Origin: Schistosoma haematobium
Taxonomy: Eukaryota > Platyhelminthes > Trematoda > Strigeidida > Schistosomatidae
Reading direction: 5' to 3'
NCBI RefSeq assembly: GCF_000699445.3
Contig: NC_067199.1
Location: forward strand, 30,030,402 to 30,094,401
Length of the DNA stretch: 64,000 bases
The notes beneath the pieces were generated by a model. That model was not told the DNA's origin, made no database searches, and worked only from the letters and a program-made list of their open reading frames with translations. The position numbers and the translations under genes were made by a program. Each line of letters starts with the position of its first letter. Position 1 is the first letter of the stretch. Shown piece by piece: positions 28,701 to 38,373 of the stretch.

Positions 28701-31700
28701 CGAATTAACGTCACTCCATACCAAAATACTAATGCTGTAGAAGTGTATATTGACATTCCAACAAAGCCACCAGCTGAAAAAAATTATCCAAATTCTAAAT
28801 TACAGTAGGATAATAAAATATGTAATAACTAGTTACAGAGTGAATATTATAAGTTGGTTTTTAGTAAAAATGTCAACACATAGTGTATAACTCATAGGAT
28901 AAGGACATGAGGACAAAATTCCATTTGATAAAAAAATCATTCCACTTTGAACAAATACTTTCATAATAGTTGAGAGCTGAGTATGAAGATATTAAACAAG
29001 AAATTATATTTGTAAGTAATCTCGGAAATTATGATGGAAACTGACTTCAACGTCTCGAGTTTCTTCTAGGATAGAATTAAAACTATCGAATAAAATTTCA
29101 CATCAAATGACTCATATCCGCACTGGAAATTTCATATTCAACATTTTAACATGATTAAATAATCATTTATTACATAGTTGTTTACGAACCCAAATGCCCT
29201 GGTGGGTACAGTTCGCTCTCCCTCTCGAAATACTCTCATATGGACACACGTACATGGCCACTGCAGGTAAGTCCTACTCTCACTGTCTTTTTGTGAGAGG
29301 ACTTTGTCTAGGTGATTGAGAAGACGAAAAGCGAGTGACCGGGACTTTAACCGGGTTGGCGGACACGGAGGATTCGTCTAGGAGAGCTGGAAAACCCTGA
29401 CTCCAAACCAATGGTGCACATGGGCTCCAGGATCCCGAGGGGACGAATGGCGTATGAACCTAATGTTGATCACCGACGACCATAGGACTGCAACGCCTAA
29501 AGGTGCTCCATTCTATTGTGGATTAGACCTCTAGGTCACAGGCTAGGGGAGTGGCCCCCCAAAGAAGACCACTTGCATCTGTTTGGGCACCCGGGAAGTA
29601 TTCCAACCCACACACAAACTAAATGACGACTACAACAAGAAAAACTGTTCACGCTTTAGTTCTCATTCACGCATATCATACTCAAAACATCTTGTAAATA
29701 CCCGCCTTTATTTAACAATATGTCACTAGTATATTCTTTTATTCCCATTTTGTATATTCTCTTATTCTTCAACTCCTACAGCAGCTCGCCTATGGTGGAA
29801 ACCCTGTTCTGTCTAAATGATTTCAAGTCACTGACTGGTTGGAAGTTGAGTGCTACCACCGACTATGGATACTGAAACACTTTCTGCAGAACTGTCTGAG
29901 TCGTTTACAAATGTCTGGGGATTGGAAAGTATTCCGACATCGTAGAATGAGTTGATAGTTATCTTTAGAATGGGTTTGCGTCACCCACTCAACAACTATC
30001 GGGGGAGAAGTCTACTTCCGATAGCGTCCCAATTACTGGCTTCCATCACACTTCGCAGATTGTTCAAGACTCAGGAAAGATCGACTTGCGAGGAGCAAGT
30101 TCGTTTTCGTTCAGGTCGATGATGTATTGATCATATCCTCAACCTCTGCAAAATACTAAAACGTCATATTTATTGAAGGCCAACAATCGTAGTGTTTCTG
30201 GACATCAGGGTTGCCTTCGATTCGTTGAGCAGGACTGTTCTCTGGGATTGTCTATTGAAGAAGGATGTGCCTGAGAAGTTTATTAACATCTTAAATACCC
30301 TACATACAAATACCTGAGGCAGAGTGCGGGCATATAACCATCTCTCTCCACTGTTCTATTCAAGCAGTGAGGTTAGACAGGGTTGTTCAATCTCATTACT
30401 CCTCTTCAACTTTGCCATTGGTGACGTTCTGGAAGCAGTACCGGTGGGTGTAGGTAATGGTGATGTGAATCTGTTGCCTGAGAGACTTTTCGACCTTGGG
30501 TGTGAGGATGATATTGTCTTACTGTGCAACGGCGCTCAAGCCATGCAATTCGTACTTAATCACCTGGCAGTTAGTGTTCGTAGGTACGGTATGTGTTTTG
30601 CACCTTCCAAAACTGCAAAGAACTTCCACAAGACTGGTAGGACCCTGAACCTGGGTAGTGAGGAGATGGTGGTCGAGAAGCTCGCGTATATGGGTAGCTG
30701 CGTAAATGCTGGCGATGGTGTAAGTGATGAAAGCTAGAGCGGCTTATGCCAATTTGGGTCATCTTTGGCGCCTGCGTGATGCTAGTCTGGCTGTAAAGGG
30801 TCGGATCTATAACACGTTGGTGAGAGCAGTTTTGCTCGATGTCTTTGAAACCCGGCCACTCCGAATTGAAGATGTTAAACGACTCTTTGTGTTTGATCAT
30901 CGCTGTTTCCGAAGGATTGCTGATATTTAGTGTAGGCACTGCGTCAGTAACTTAAGGAGACTGACTTGGCAACATCTGTTCGGGCACAGTGACGATCATT
31001 CAGTCAGTTACCATCTTAAAACACCGACTTCGGTGGCTTATATACGTAATACGAATGTCGTTCCAGTGAATTCTATATCGTGCATTATTTGCCGGCGCTG
31101 GGACTGGTTGTGAAGATGAAGGGGTGGTCAGTGTATGACACATTGTCGTGATATGGAAGAAATTGGTACAGGACTGGCATCTATCGATGCTTTAAGACTT
31201 CCTGGTTGGGGTCCTAGAGATACTGAAACACAGTGGTTTGGAGCGTTATCAGAAATGTCTCAGAGCAGAAGACAATGGGGATACTGGTGTACCCTTCTTT
31301 TAGCCCACCTAAATGAAACGAACTTTTTAAACTGTAAAAATCCTTTCTGGTTATATTTTTCTCAACTGAATTGCTTCTTCTATTATTATTACTAGTGTTA
31401 TTTTTATTATTATCCCATCAGGCTCTGAACACAATGAAGAGCGTAAACAAATCAGATCTAGGTTAACCAAAAGTCTAAGGAACGACCGTGAGCAGTGGTG
31501 GGCAATGAAAGCAAAAGAGATGGAAAAGGCGACGGCTGTAGGTAATATAAAACAGCTCTTCAGACTGATAAAAGAAACTGGAATTAATAAGTCAGGTGAA
31601 AGTGAAACTATCTCGGTTAAAGACGACAGTCTCATCTGCTCCCAGTCCAGACGTTTAGAACGATGAGCGGAACACTTCAAGGAGCAGTTCAGCTGGCCCA

Positions 31701-34700
31701 GACAGCGTGAATGGAACATTGAAGTGGGTAGCTGAAGTTCAAAAGGCTATAGCTAATCTGGAATGAGGAAGAGCAGTTGGTCCAGATGGATTAGCTACAG
31801 AGTTCTTTAAGTATGGTGGTCCAATTTTAGCGATTAGGTTGACTAATATTTTAGCTAAAATCTGAGGGTTGGATGTAATCCCATCTAACTGGTCAGTCAC
31901 AACCACTGATTGTCCCAATATATAAGAAAGGATCAAAATCATCCTGTAATAACCATAGAGGGATTAGGTTGACTAATGTAACATCTAAAATACTAGCCTC
32001 AATAACTATCGAACGCCTAATGAAGACTCGTGAACTGCAAACACGAGAAAATTAGGCCGGCTTCAGATCTGATCGTGGCTGCATCGACCACATATTCACC
32101 ATTCATCAGACTAAAACACAGACAGGCTTATCGGAGTTCGACAATGATGGTTTTTCTTGACTTAAAAGCAGTATTTGACTCTGTAGGCCGAGGGGTTCTG
32201 TGTCACTGTCTGTTATTGAAAGGTGTACCTCACATGTACATAAACCTTGTGAAGGCTCTTTACACGAACACTAGTCGAGTGAGAGCTCATGGCGAACTGT
32301 CATCTGTTTTTGCAACCTCAAGTGGTGTCTGTCAGGGCTGTCCTTTTTCTCCATTTTTTTTTAGCTTCATCAAAGACGAGTATACTGCAAGGCAGTCCGT
32401 TCTGTTTTAATTTACGGCAGTGAAACATGGCCATTAAGATTTGAAGGTATCCGTAAGCTACTAGTATTTGACCACAGATACCTTAGAAATATTGCTCGCA
32501 TCTGCTGGGATCACCGGGTAAGTAATAGTGAGGTTAGACGCAGGGTATTTGGGAAGGATGGTAAATCAGTTGATGAGGTTGTGAATCTTCATCGACTGAA
32601 ATGGTTGGACCACGTGTTACGCATACCTGAACACCGGTTATCACGACTCGCAATGCTGACTAGTGTTGGGGATGGTTGGAAGAAAGTTAGGTGTGGCCAA
32701 CTCAAAACGCGGCATCAGTCATCGAAGTCACTACTTTCTAGTCTGAACCATGTTGGTAGAGTCAGACTACTTGGTTGGGGTCCGCGTGACTATCGTAACC
32801 AATGGTTGGAGACTCTTGGTGACATGGCTCAGAATCGATCACAATGGTGTGGGTGTATACACTCTCTGTCTTCCTTCAAACTATGAGATTAAAATCGCTC
32901 TATATCTTTTTTCTACGAACTAATTCTTTCTTCTTGTACCATATCCTTATATGGAATCTTTCTTTTATATATCACCACCATTGAGTTAACTACCTCTATG
33001 AATTAGATGTTCATCTTGCTGCGCTAGTGAGGTATGGCAACTTGGACCGATGCATATATGTGTCTGGTCCTACGTTGTAGCTAACTGACTGACTGTCATT
33101 ATTATTATTTCACTCTCATACACTAATCTCTGTTGATTGTTGTTCCTTTTTATGATATGAATTTTACATTCTCTATCTCTTCACAACCTCGTTTTTATTT
33201 GATGGGGCACATATATTTTGGTTCCCTCTTGTACCAAGGTTTGTGTTCAAATAAAATTACAAAAGAAATTCTAAAAGGAATTTAGCAGAGTAGAGATTCA
33301 ATATTGGATGGGGCTTGGTAGTTGAAATACGAGTGTTATATCACTAAACTATGCCTCCAAGACTAAATATAAAATTACAAAAATGAGGTATCTTTATTGA
33401 AATGCGTATTTTGGGGGGTTGGTAACTACTACACTATCAAATGGTTAAATTCCCTGGTCACAAATGTTGAGTGTAAATTAGGAAACCCATCTAAAAACCA
33501 TTTACTAATGAGCACGCGATTATTGTTTGATTAGTTTGTTAGAGGAGATTAATTCATTTTGATGAGTCTTTGTTGCAGGTTGACAACTATTCAGAAATCT
33601 TCGGTTTTCAGAAGTGGTCCAGTAAATGGAGGTCCTATATGAAAGCAACTATCAAAGTGAAATAACATCTACCATACAAAAAGCCAATTAATATTAGTAT
33701 GAGTGACAAATCGTAAGCCCTGATAAGTGAATTTACGAGCTTAGAACATTGAACTGTATAATGTGGTGGCCAAAGTGAATTCCTATTATTAATACCATTA
33801 ATCGTTAGAAAGTATTTACTTACTTGGTTAAGATTCAAATTACTTCCTCTAAACCACGTTTCTCATAATCACTCACTTATAGCCAAGAGACACATCATGA
33901 AATACTGAACTATCCTCCGGCGAGAAGCATTAGACTATATGGGTGAATAATTGTTTCTACATAAAATTGATGCAGAGGAAACATATGACCATCACTTTGA
34001 TTTTCTAATAATTTACCACTTATGCTGAGAAAATCCCCACATTAACAGTTTAATTAATGCTTTAAGAAAGGCTGTAACGAAACAAACGAAGCCAAGGCTG
34101 TGGAACCATATGTATTTAAAGTTCAACTATGACAAACAAAATTACATCTGATTCTCTGAATCCATATATTCAGACATAGGTATGAGTTACTTCAAAATAT
34201 CTATACCAATAACCACTTTATCTTATGTAACGAGACAGATTGTAAAATCAAATGTATTATAAAGAAATATGGTAAAAACCGGTCTTACCAAATCCAAGCC
34301 AACCTGCCTGTTTTACACCACAAGCGGCAGCCTTATCCAGATTACTGCTATAACGTAATACTTCTTTTCTCTCCCCAGAAAAAGTAATTACTGTCCGGAT
34401 AGCGCTCAAAACTTCCTCAGTAATTGTACTAGACTTGGAGTATGCATCCTGCTCCATGAGAGTGAAGCGTCTCACAGTAGTACCAAATAAAGAGAAACCA
34501 ATAAGGACTAATGGCAATGATGAGCAAGCAACCAAACTAAGCTTCCAACCATACGCGAATGCGATAAAGAAGCCGATAAAGAAACTAGAAATATTCTGAA
34601 TAAATTCACTTAATTTCTCCCCAATGCCAAGATGTATATTAGTTGTGTGTTCAGTTAATTTATCTATGAGGCTTCCGACGGCATGTTCATCCAACCAAGC

Positions 34701-37700
34701 TACGTCTTGACTCAATACTGCCTAAAAATAAACATTTGATTAAATTTAATACAAATAGAAACCACCTATTTTTCAAAACAAAAAAAACAGGAACAAATCA
34801 ACTTAGTACGACCATTGTAAATGGTTACATTATCAGATATGACAATCGTACAAATCAATTGAATACCTGCCATATGAAAACCCTTGACTAGCGATGAGTA
34901 AAGCAATAATTGACAGCCTATATAGTACTACAGTTAGGATTATCTCCGGTTGTTGCTGAGAAAACTTAAGTTCTGAAAGTATACAGAGAAGGAAGGATTT
35001 TATCTCGATATTTCCTCCACCAACGCCAATTCCATAAAGGTGAACAAATAAACTAAGAATAGTCATGGAAACTACATACTGTACTGCTCTCCCAAATGCC
35101 AGAGGAAAAACTCGGCTAGATAATAAAACCATTATAAGGAGATAATCTATAGAAGATTTCTGTTGATGATGAATTCCTTAAGATTACAGAAAATTCCGGA
35201 ACGCTACTAAATATAGTAGCAGTATAGGTAATCATCCGATCAGAAATCCGACATATCACTTTCCACTTTCTCGATGTTTCTGGCAAAACGTCTATTGAAT
35301 GCTGACTGAAGAAGGTGTTTCTCAGTGTTCTCAGAGCCTTTTTCCGAGGAGTTTTCTGGATCTCCCCAACATCTTTAAAATATGTGAGTCGACAGTTTCA
35401 GTTACAGAACACCGTATCAACGCAGAAAAAGATTATGTAGGAGCAAGACCTGAACATTGTAGATTTAACTAAGAAACGAAATAAGCTTAATGATTGGTTC
35501 ACAGAGGCCCCTAGCAAACCAAGCAAGAAAATAAACACCGCACATATGTTGTCAAATCGGACTGTATAAATGAGGAGAGTTTGGGAAACAAAACATCAAA
35601 GTTCGTCAAAGCAGATCTCACAGAAAGGTCAGTATTTTTCTTCTACGTCAAGGGCATCTTCCAAAACAGAACCAAAGGCTAGGTTTGACACACGACCTAA
35701 GATATATTAAGTCCTTAATAAACAACTTACTCCCGGAAACAGTAGCAGGAGTTAGTATTCATAAGCTTTACAGAAGACAACAAAAACGGACTGTAAAAGT
35801 ACGCAGGTAAGCCGCCTTTTAGAAGTGTATTTTGTTTCCGCTGGGGAAAGAAACCTAACACTGGGAAATTCAAGTAAACCGGCTGGTTGATCGCATTGAG
35901 ACGGTCGGCAGAAGCAGAAGCACTGTTGGAACGGTGAAAAATGCTTAGACTCAAGGGTCTTTACATTGCAAAAGTATGGAGCGAAATCATCCCCAAACCA
36001 TTTGGGTGGTAAGGGAAAACGTTTCACAGAATTAAGGGTACGGTATACAAATGCTTGAAGCCTACCAAACAAAGTGGCGGAGCTCAAAACGTGGTGAGAA
36101 CAGAAAATCTTGATGTCATTATCGTCTCAGAAACATGGTTAGCGTCAGAAGTGTATGATAGTGAAATTCAATTGCTTGGTTTCGCATTTGGTAGGGTCGA
36201 CAGGCTAAACGGTAGAAGGAGGTAGGGTTATTCTGTATATGAGACGCACCTTAACCAAACGAGCTATCGAAACAGTGACACACGACTCACGGACATGTGA
36301 ACTGACGCGCTGCTGGCTGAAATGCAAAGGGCAGGAAATTAAATTATTTGTAGTATACCGCAGTCCAGAATAGGTATTGGATGACACCTTCCTAAATAAA
36401 ATTAAATCCTAGTCAAACAGGTGTAAAAGCCTCATAGTGGGTGATTTTAATGGACTTTCCGTAGATTGAGAAAACTTAAATACAAGGTCATCAAAAGAAT
36501 AATCTGATTACAAATTGTTAGAAACGACAATCGCCCTAACTTTATTCCAGAACATTAGAGATTTCACCAGATATGACATACGAAGTTCCTTATCTGTCTT
36601 GGACTTAGTCTTCGCACACGGTGACGATATCAGTCAAAAATAAAGTTCCTTTCATCTATGAGGGGTGATCATGCTGTCATTTTATTCACGTTCATGGTTG
36701 ATGTAGTCTTTCAAGCAGATGTGCCGGCTCGTCCTAACATATCGAGGCGATCAATTCTGCAGCTTCTACTGAAAACTAGAAAATTGACTCCGATTTATCA
36801 GTAAGAGGGACATGAACTCGTTTCCGGCAGTTATGTAATCAAGTAACTCAACCATATACACCCTGCACAGTCCTGAAGGAGAAATAACATAGTCATCCCT
36901 GGATAAAACGGAAGATAAGACGTTTACTAAGGCAAAAGAAAAAAGTGTTGGGACGTCGCCGTCAACCTTGGCATAACAAATACAATGGAACGCTACAGGT
37001 CAGTCCGAAACAAGTGTATAAGCACAATCCGAGCAGCTCAGAGAAAATATGAAGAGCAGTTCTCACGATCTATAATTAGGCAGCCGAAGAGACTTTCCTC
37101 GCACAGTAATCTGAGTTTGAAATTTACATAAATTTTGGAATACCTAGATTACTATACACAAAAATAGTTGACTTTTGTATTGATAGATAGCTTGGTAAAC
37201 TAAGGGAAGAAACACTTAAAATTCCTAAATTGAGGCATTACAAAGCAACCTACAATGTAGAATATGAATGAGCGGGAACATGAAACGCAATTAGATTTAA
37301 TATGAAGATCATACTTGGATTAGAAGTTGCCTGGTACGTTTTACAACACGTGAAGCATATATATTTGTGAACCATACTTGACCAAAGGATATCAGGAAGG
37401 CAGCAGCCGCTATGACTGCAAGCAAAACAGATGCGCGGTATATTTCTACGTATGAAACACCAACAGTGCTTATAATGTCATTGACAATCCAGCGGAAGAC
37501 TAGTATGGATACAGGAAATGCAGCTCCGAAAACAACGGAAAGTAACAACCCGAGGAAAAGAAGAAAATTCTCGCTGGAAGTGGCGAATCCAAACTTTAGA
37601 TGAGCATGGTTACTGATACATGACTTACCAAATCCTTATATCTAATGCTAGAGTAAGAATGCAACCTGAAAACATTTGTCATGCCTACAACAATTACCCT

Positions 37701-37789
37701 GTTTTCTGATCTTTTTGAAGAAGATCCAAGTGGCAATCATCGCACTCTGTATTCGGAATAGCAAACTCTTTATGGCCTTTGTGTGCCAT
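2143..37789 (-). CDS. ABCB-type (P-glycoprotein-like) multidrug transporter, spliced, 3' end outside window
   Basis: Integral membrane ATP-driven exporter. Fourteen coding exons were read on the minus strand: 37698-37789, 37315-37612, 34289-34721, 28667-28773, 26330-26443, 24574-24681, 22327-22452, 20252-20476, 17845-18177, 15365-15526, 14177-14233, 11912-12043, 2970-3077, 2143-2220. All have GT/AG borders and phases that join without stops to give about 791 residues. The start is the ATG at 37789, whose exon ends in phase 2 and fits the next exon. Six hydrophobic segments of TMD1 occur in the first five exons. NBD1 follows: A-loop Tyr in SYPSR, Walker [11 protein letters not shown]-loop VQQDP, signature LSVGQKQR, Walker [13 protein letters not shown] and H-loop AHRLSTIR. 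An acidic, Asn-rich linker comes next, then TMD2 begins ([14 protein letters not shown] and [14 protein letters not shown]). A full ABCB protein is about 1250 residues, so NBD2 lies left of the window. The signature has Val in place of the usual third residue Gly (LSGGQ). It resembles schistosome P-glycoproteins, but the exact paralogue is not assigned. Confidence 0.9.
2385..2620 (+). mobile_element. Family-C (RTE/SR2-like) 3' fragment
   Basis: This stretch parallels the C-terminal end of the family-C element at 6900-7150: ACGAGGCAAGCCCTAACT, then AACTGGAA and GTGGAGGACTCTGATCAG-like segments, ending in a GGGGTAACAGGCATAAGTAA-like terminus. It is a 5'-truncated fragment with frameshifts in an intron of the transporter gene. 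Confidence 0.6.
2640..2880 (+). mobile_element. Family-B 3' fragment
   Basis: Translation gives a decayed version of the [16 protein letters not shown] motif seen at the end of the family-B copies at 4100 and 32810. It is followed by a tail like the family-B terminus (GATCGATGCCAATGTGTCAG, then TCTACGTTGT and CTGACTGA). It directly follows the family-C fragment. Confidence 0.5.
3711..7300 (+). mobile_element. Family-C RTE-like non-LTR retrotransposon (SR2-like), broken, with nested family-B insert
   Basis: The coding content is an apurinic-type endonuclease followed by reverse transcriptase. Endonuclease sequence starts near 3711 ([13 protein letters not shown], then [19 protein letters not shown]). 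It is interrupted by a family-B insert at 3854-4490 and resumes at 4497 with [25 protein letters not shown] and [12 protein letters not shown] motifs are [56 protein letters not shown] and [13 protein letters not shown], with LDFADDLAL after a frame change. The C-terminal part runs to about 7147. Inactivating changes include TGA near 4714, TAG near 4828, TAA near 5229, and a stop plus frameshift at about 6284-6400. These look like decay of a recently active copy, because long stretches remain open. The 5' end is truncated. The tail after 7150 is A/T-rich with ATAATGATAATAA repeats. Its style matches the RTE clade (schistosome SR2/SjR2). Confidence 0.85.
3854..4490 (-). mobile_element. Family-B non-LTR fragment nested in family C
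   Basis: The minus strand encodes the C-terminal part of a LINE protein: [19 protein letters not shown], then [30 protein letters not shown] and [17 protein letters not shown]. It ends with the family-B 3' tail (near 3860-3900 on the plus strand: CTACAACGTAGGACCAGG and CATATGTGCATCGGTCC). An 8-bp direct repeat ATCACAAT occurs at 3846-3853 and again at 4491-4498, as expected for a target-site duplication. The family-C endonuclease frame stops on the left and resumes on the right, so this is an insertion into C rather than adjacency. Confidence 0.75.
7301..9474. other. Intron sequence, no gene recognised
   Basis: Transporter intron between the exons at 11912 and 2970. It is AT-rich with only short, low-value ORFs. 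The stretch 8070-8290 is more GC-rich than its surroundings and may be an old repeat, but no family could be named. Confidence 0.5.
9475..9960 (+). mobile_element. Family-B fragment (leader plus C-terminal piece)
   Basis: The first part (CCCGACTGTTGCTGCTACCT, then CTATACTGGCTGGAACAA and GTTCCTCAAGGTC) is the inverse counterpart of 57190-57485, which lies at the 5' end of the minus-strand family-B copy. The second part encodes a decayed [16 protein letters not shown] and [14 protein letters not shown] stretch, matching the SDEISVQMQKARPAFANL region near 55800. The sequence between these two parts is deleted. It lies in a transporter intron. Confidence 0.6.
10355..10445 (+). mobile_element. Short family-B fragment
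   Basis: AAAGACGAGTTTACTGTGCA and the following ATGTGTGTGAAATGTAGTCA recur from 9900-9960, where they follow the family-B C-terminal region. The same AAAGACGAGT junction occurs near 32375. It is a decayed remnant. Confidence 0.4.
12044..14176. other. Intron sequence between linker and TMD2 exons, nothing recognised
   Basis: AT-rich intron of the transporter gene. No conserved ORF, RNA gene or known repeat was recognised. The ORFs here are short and lack family motifs. Confidence 0.5.
16180..16450 (+). repeat. SINE-like repeat, Smalpha-type head
   Basis: Starts GGGTTTGTGGAGATTGTAGT and contains CTAGTGAGAAGCCGT. It ends with the tRNA-like head GTTGGATTCCAACTCAGTGA followed by TCTAGAGGTCAAGACTGTAG. 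The same blocks in the same order occur at 60380-60670 (plus) and, in reverse orientation, at 20940-21085. This copy is truncated before the box-B and ribozyme part. Confidence 0.5.
16722..16772. repeat. (TA)n microsatellite
   Basis: About 25 uninterrupted TA dinucleotides within the intron between the exons at 17845 and 15526. Likely length-polymorphic. Confidence 0.95.
17040..17260 (+). repeat. Decayed SINE-like repeat
   Basis: Carries the GGGTTTGTGGAGATCGTTGA start seen at 16185 and, in reverse, near 21080. An ACCACTGGATACCAGCCCAG segment follows, like the head of other copies. Divergent and without a clear end. Confidence 0.35.
18318..18450 (+). repeat. tRNA-headed SINE-like repeat
   Basis: TAGCCTAGTGGTTTAAG fits an RNA polymerase III box A (TRGYNNARYGG type). 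About 40 bp downstream, GCTCGAGTGCCGG is a degenerate box B. The remainder is unique here. It lies in the transporter intron just upstream of the exon at 18177. Confidence 0.45.
18855..19140 (+). mobile_element. Penelope-like reverse transcriptase fragment
   Basis: The plus strand translates to [20 protein letters not shown] and, after one in-frame [23 protein letters not shown]. The MG-PVSPI-A and YVDDIF motifs are characteristic of Penelope-like element RTs. The reading frame is interrupted at 19033 by a family-A tail insertion and resumes at 19103 ([14 protein letters not shown]). It is a fragment only; no GIY-YIG endonuclease is visible. Confidence 0.7.
19033..19102 (+). repeat. Solo family-A 3' tail inserted in the Penelope-like fragment
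   Basis: GTGGCGCATATATATTGG through ACCAATATTTATGTGTTCAA to an AAATAAATAATAAATAAAT end is the family-A terminal tail alone. It is flanked by ACTGTTT at 19026-19032 and 19103-19109, a likely target-site duplication. The Penelope frame reads through when the insert is removed, which supports a retrotransposed, extremely 5'-truncated copy. Confidence 0.75.
20040..20215 (+). repeat. tRNA-derived SINE (Smalpha-like) with intact box A/B
   Basis: TGGTCTAGGGG at 20046-20056 is a good Pol III box A, and GGTTCGAGTCC at 20089-20099 is a perfect consensus box B. Downstream is the family body: a decayed counterpart of the ribozyme segment near 20125-20150, then CAGTGCTTTCAAGTCTTCAA and TGGTTGTCTAAC. It lies in the intron upstream of the NBD1 exon at 20252-20476 (minus gene), antisense to it. 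Confidence 0.65.
20820..21085 (-). repeat. Smalpha-like SINE, minus orientation
   Basis: Read on the minus strand: head GTTGGATTCCGACTCAGTGA with CTAGAGGTC, box B-like GGTTTGAATCC, then ACTGATGAGGAGTCC followed directly by GGTGCTTCCAGG and TTTTCAATAGTGGTCTAAC. Compared with the copy at 61735, the central part of the hammerhead core (about 25 nt) is missing, so the ribozyme is broken here. Confidence 0.6.
21850..22062 (-). other. Candidate cassette exon of the ABC transporter (71 codons, phase 0/0)
   Basis: The minus strand has a pyrimidine-rich acceptor ending TTTATTCAG, then 213 nt fully open in the frame of the flanking exons, then a GGG|GTAAGAG donor. The upstream exon (22327-22452) ends in phase 0 after DPDNGQ, and the next (20252-20476) starts in phase 0 with ILFDDTDLR. 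Inclusion would therefore insert 71 residues, or inclusion instead of the next exon would replace its 75. The encoded text begins [19 protein letters not shown] and ends [15 protein letters not shown]. Skipping gives a normal NBD. Chance openness of one frame over 71 codons is possible but unusual in AT-rich intron sequence, and the matching splice sites and phase strengthen the case. Confidence 0.5.
22453..24573. other. Intron sequence, only weak repeat traces
   Basis: Intron between NBD1 exons. AT-rich. Slightly GC-richer stretches at 22560-22690 and 23440-23530 look like decayed SINEs but lack diagnostic boxes. No gene seen. Confidence 0.45.
25110..25275 (-). repeat. Decayed Smalpha-like SINE
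   Basis: Minus strand shows the GATCGTGGGTACATACTAGTG block, a decayed ribozyme core (GAAACAG and TCGTCCAG near 25115-25130) and, further 5', GCCGACTCAGTTGTCTAATG, the SINE head. The order matches the copy at 20820-21085. Confidence 0.45.
27420..27860 (+). mobile_element. Ancient family-A RT remnant
   Basis: At 27578-27720 the plus strand follows family A base for base with many differences. The counterparts of CTCCGCCAAATGTTAGAACA, of ATCGTAGTGTTTCTTGACAT and of GACTGTTCTCTGGGATTG are recognisable (VVFLDI and TVLWD). Frames are destroyed. The extent beyond this core is uncertain. Confidence 0.45.
28032..28489 (-). mobile_element. 458-bp retroelement (Penelope-like UTR or SINE) with 14-bp target duplication
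   Basis: AATATGAATTAAAT occurs perfectly at 28018-28031 and 28490-28503 and brackets this segment. An (AAAT)n run lies at the left end, which would be the 3' end on the minus strand. It contains a hammerhead-like hairpin at 28086-28122. There is no coding capacity. Ribozyme-bearing terminal regions are known in Penelope-like elements, and a Penelope RT fragment exists at 18855, but the family assignment is inference. Confidence 0.6.
28086..28122 (-). ncRNA. Hammerhead-like motif
   Basis: On the minus strand: CTGAAGA (fits CUGANGA), then A, then an 8-bp perfect stem GTGACTTA/TAAGTCAC with a 3-nt loop, then GAAA. These are the two conserved core strands and stem II of a hammerhead. Stem III and the cleavage triplet are not evident, so activity is doubtful. 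The hairpin itself is certain. Confidence 0.4.
29188..33260 (+). mobile_element. Family-A LINE with 5' leader, split by nested family-B insert
   Basis: The 5' leader at 29188-29630 (CCCAAATGCCCTGG, CTCTCCCTCTCGAAAT and GTTTGGGCACCCGGGAAG blocks) is shared with 50139-50530. Decayed coding sequence runs from about 29860. It contains [11 protein letters not shown] (near 30190), a variant of RQGC-SPFLFNF ([17 protein letters not shown] near 30375), YEDD-like and [13 protein letters not shown] motifs, and RLPGWGPRD near 31190. The coding part reaches about 31390, where a family-B element is inserted. The family-A 3' tail resumes at about 33105-33260 (CACTCTCATACACTAAT to GTACCAAGGTTTGTGTTCAA). Many stops and frameshifts. 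It lies in the 5.5-kb intron between the exons at 34289 and 28773. Confidence 0.75.
31400..33104 (+). mobile_element. Family-B LINE nested in family A, internally deleted
   Basis: Coding remnants: [20 protein letters not shown] and [13 protein letters not shown] near 31450-31590, the RT part [34 protein letters not shown] and [12 protein letters not shown] at 32140-32360, then a jump to VYTARQ-like and [13 protein letters not shown] sequence at 32380-32880. The catalytic YADD region is missing. The end carries the family-B tail (GGACCGATGCATATATGTG and GGTCCTACGTTGTAGCTAA). About 600 bp (31740-32340) appears identical to the inverted copy at 56160-56760, shared stops included. Confidence 0.75.
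34722..36084. other. Intron sequence, unassigned
   Basis: Second coding intron of the transporter gene. A 99-aa minus ORF at 34833-35132 has hydrophobic stretches but no acceptor or donor with a matching phase, and the flanking exons already join in frame, so it is not counted as coding. The stretch 35590-36084 may be upstream sequence of the CR1-like element that follows. Confidence 0.4.
36085..37130 (+). mobile_element. CR1/Jockey-type LINE endonuclease fragment, broken
   Basis: Plus-strand translation across frames gives [20 protein letters not shown], then [34 protein letters not shown] and [13 protein letters not shown]. The V-SETWL, YRSP and GDFN motifs are those of the apurinic endonuclease domain of CR1-like LINEs, distinct from families A-C. 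Stops and frameshifts abound. It lies in the second coding intron of the transporter, antisense to it. Confidence 0.65.
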
Positions 37790-38038
37790 GACGACGGCGG
37801 ATCCTCAATCAACAGACAGCAAACCAAATATCGCCGACCAACAAGCGACCTTGACGACTCGCCGAAGTAGCCTTCGAATATTGTAAACAAACGTTTTTAC
37901 TGCACGAGAAACGTAAGAATTGGTTAAGGGTCCTTGTCTAGCGTCGAGGTACATTTGATGCCGTTTAAGCATAAAAAACAACATTAGAGAGGTTAGCTAA
38001 AAAGAGAGATGCGCAGAAGAAAAAGAGAGTTAACGACT
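37790..38038 (-). promoter_or_regulatory. Short upstream region of the ABC transporter, bounded by a Gypsy LTR
   Basis: Only about 250 bp separate the transporter ATG (37789) from the inserted LTR at 38039. Any native promoter or 5' UTR exon must lie here or beyond the 5.25-kb insertion. No TATA box or initiator could be assigned with confidence. Confidence 0.35.
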
Positions 38039-38358
38039 TGATGATGTCACAGGTATTCAGTGTTTGACAACGCTTCTACCAGTAACACCTAATATATTTC
38101 GTTCCCACCCAGAGAAATCAAAAGACAGAGTCGAGGAGATCGGAAGAGTATATTTGGCAATGACCAATATATCGGGATTCTCTGATCTAATCTGGCTAGC
38201 GATTGCGGTTGATGTTGAGCACGGCGTTACCACACGTGATCTGGTGCGGATGCCTGACCGAGCGCCTTCAGCTAGATGAGTCCACTAAAACATATGGTCA
38301 GCATCCAATGTCGAAAACTTACAGAGCTATTTATTTTGGGGATTTATTTACCGCTACA
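38039..38358 (-). repeat. 3' LTR of the Gypsy element
   Basis: 320 bp. On the minus strand it runs TGTAGCGGTAAATAAATCCC to GACATCATCA. Matches the right LTR over its whole length by eye. Being downstream in the element's sense, it faces the transporter ATG about 250 bp away. Confidence 0.95.
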
Positions 38359-38361
38359 GAT

Positions 38362-38373
38362 CACTCCCCCCTA
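38362..38373 (-). promoter_or_regulatory. Polypurine tract
   Basis: Minus strand reads AGGGGGGAGTGA three bases before the 3' LTR, the expected place and composition for the plus-strand DNA primer. Confidence 0.75.

Noticed and set aside
34833..35132. 99-aa hydrophobic minus ORF inside the transporter gene
   Set aside because: The flanking exons (37315-37612 and 34289-34721) already join in phase 0 (RQLLIQ to AVLSQD) as in other ABCB proteins. No in-phase splice sites were seen around this ORF.
37648..37890. 80-aa minus ORF (MFTIFEGYFG...)
   Set aside because: The real first coding exon (37698-37789, starting [10 protein letters not shown]) overlaps it in another frame and fits the phase of the next exon.
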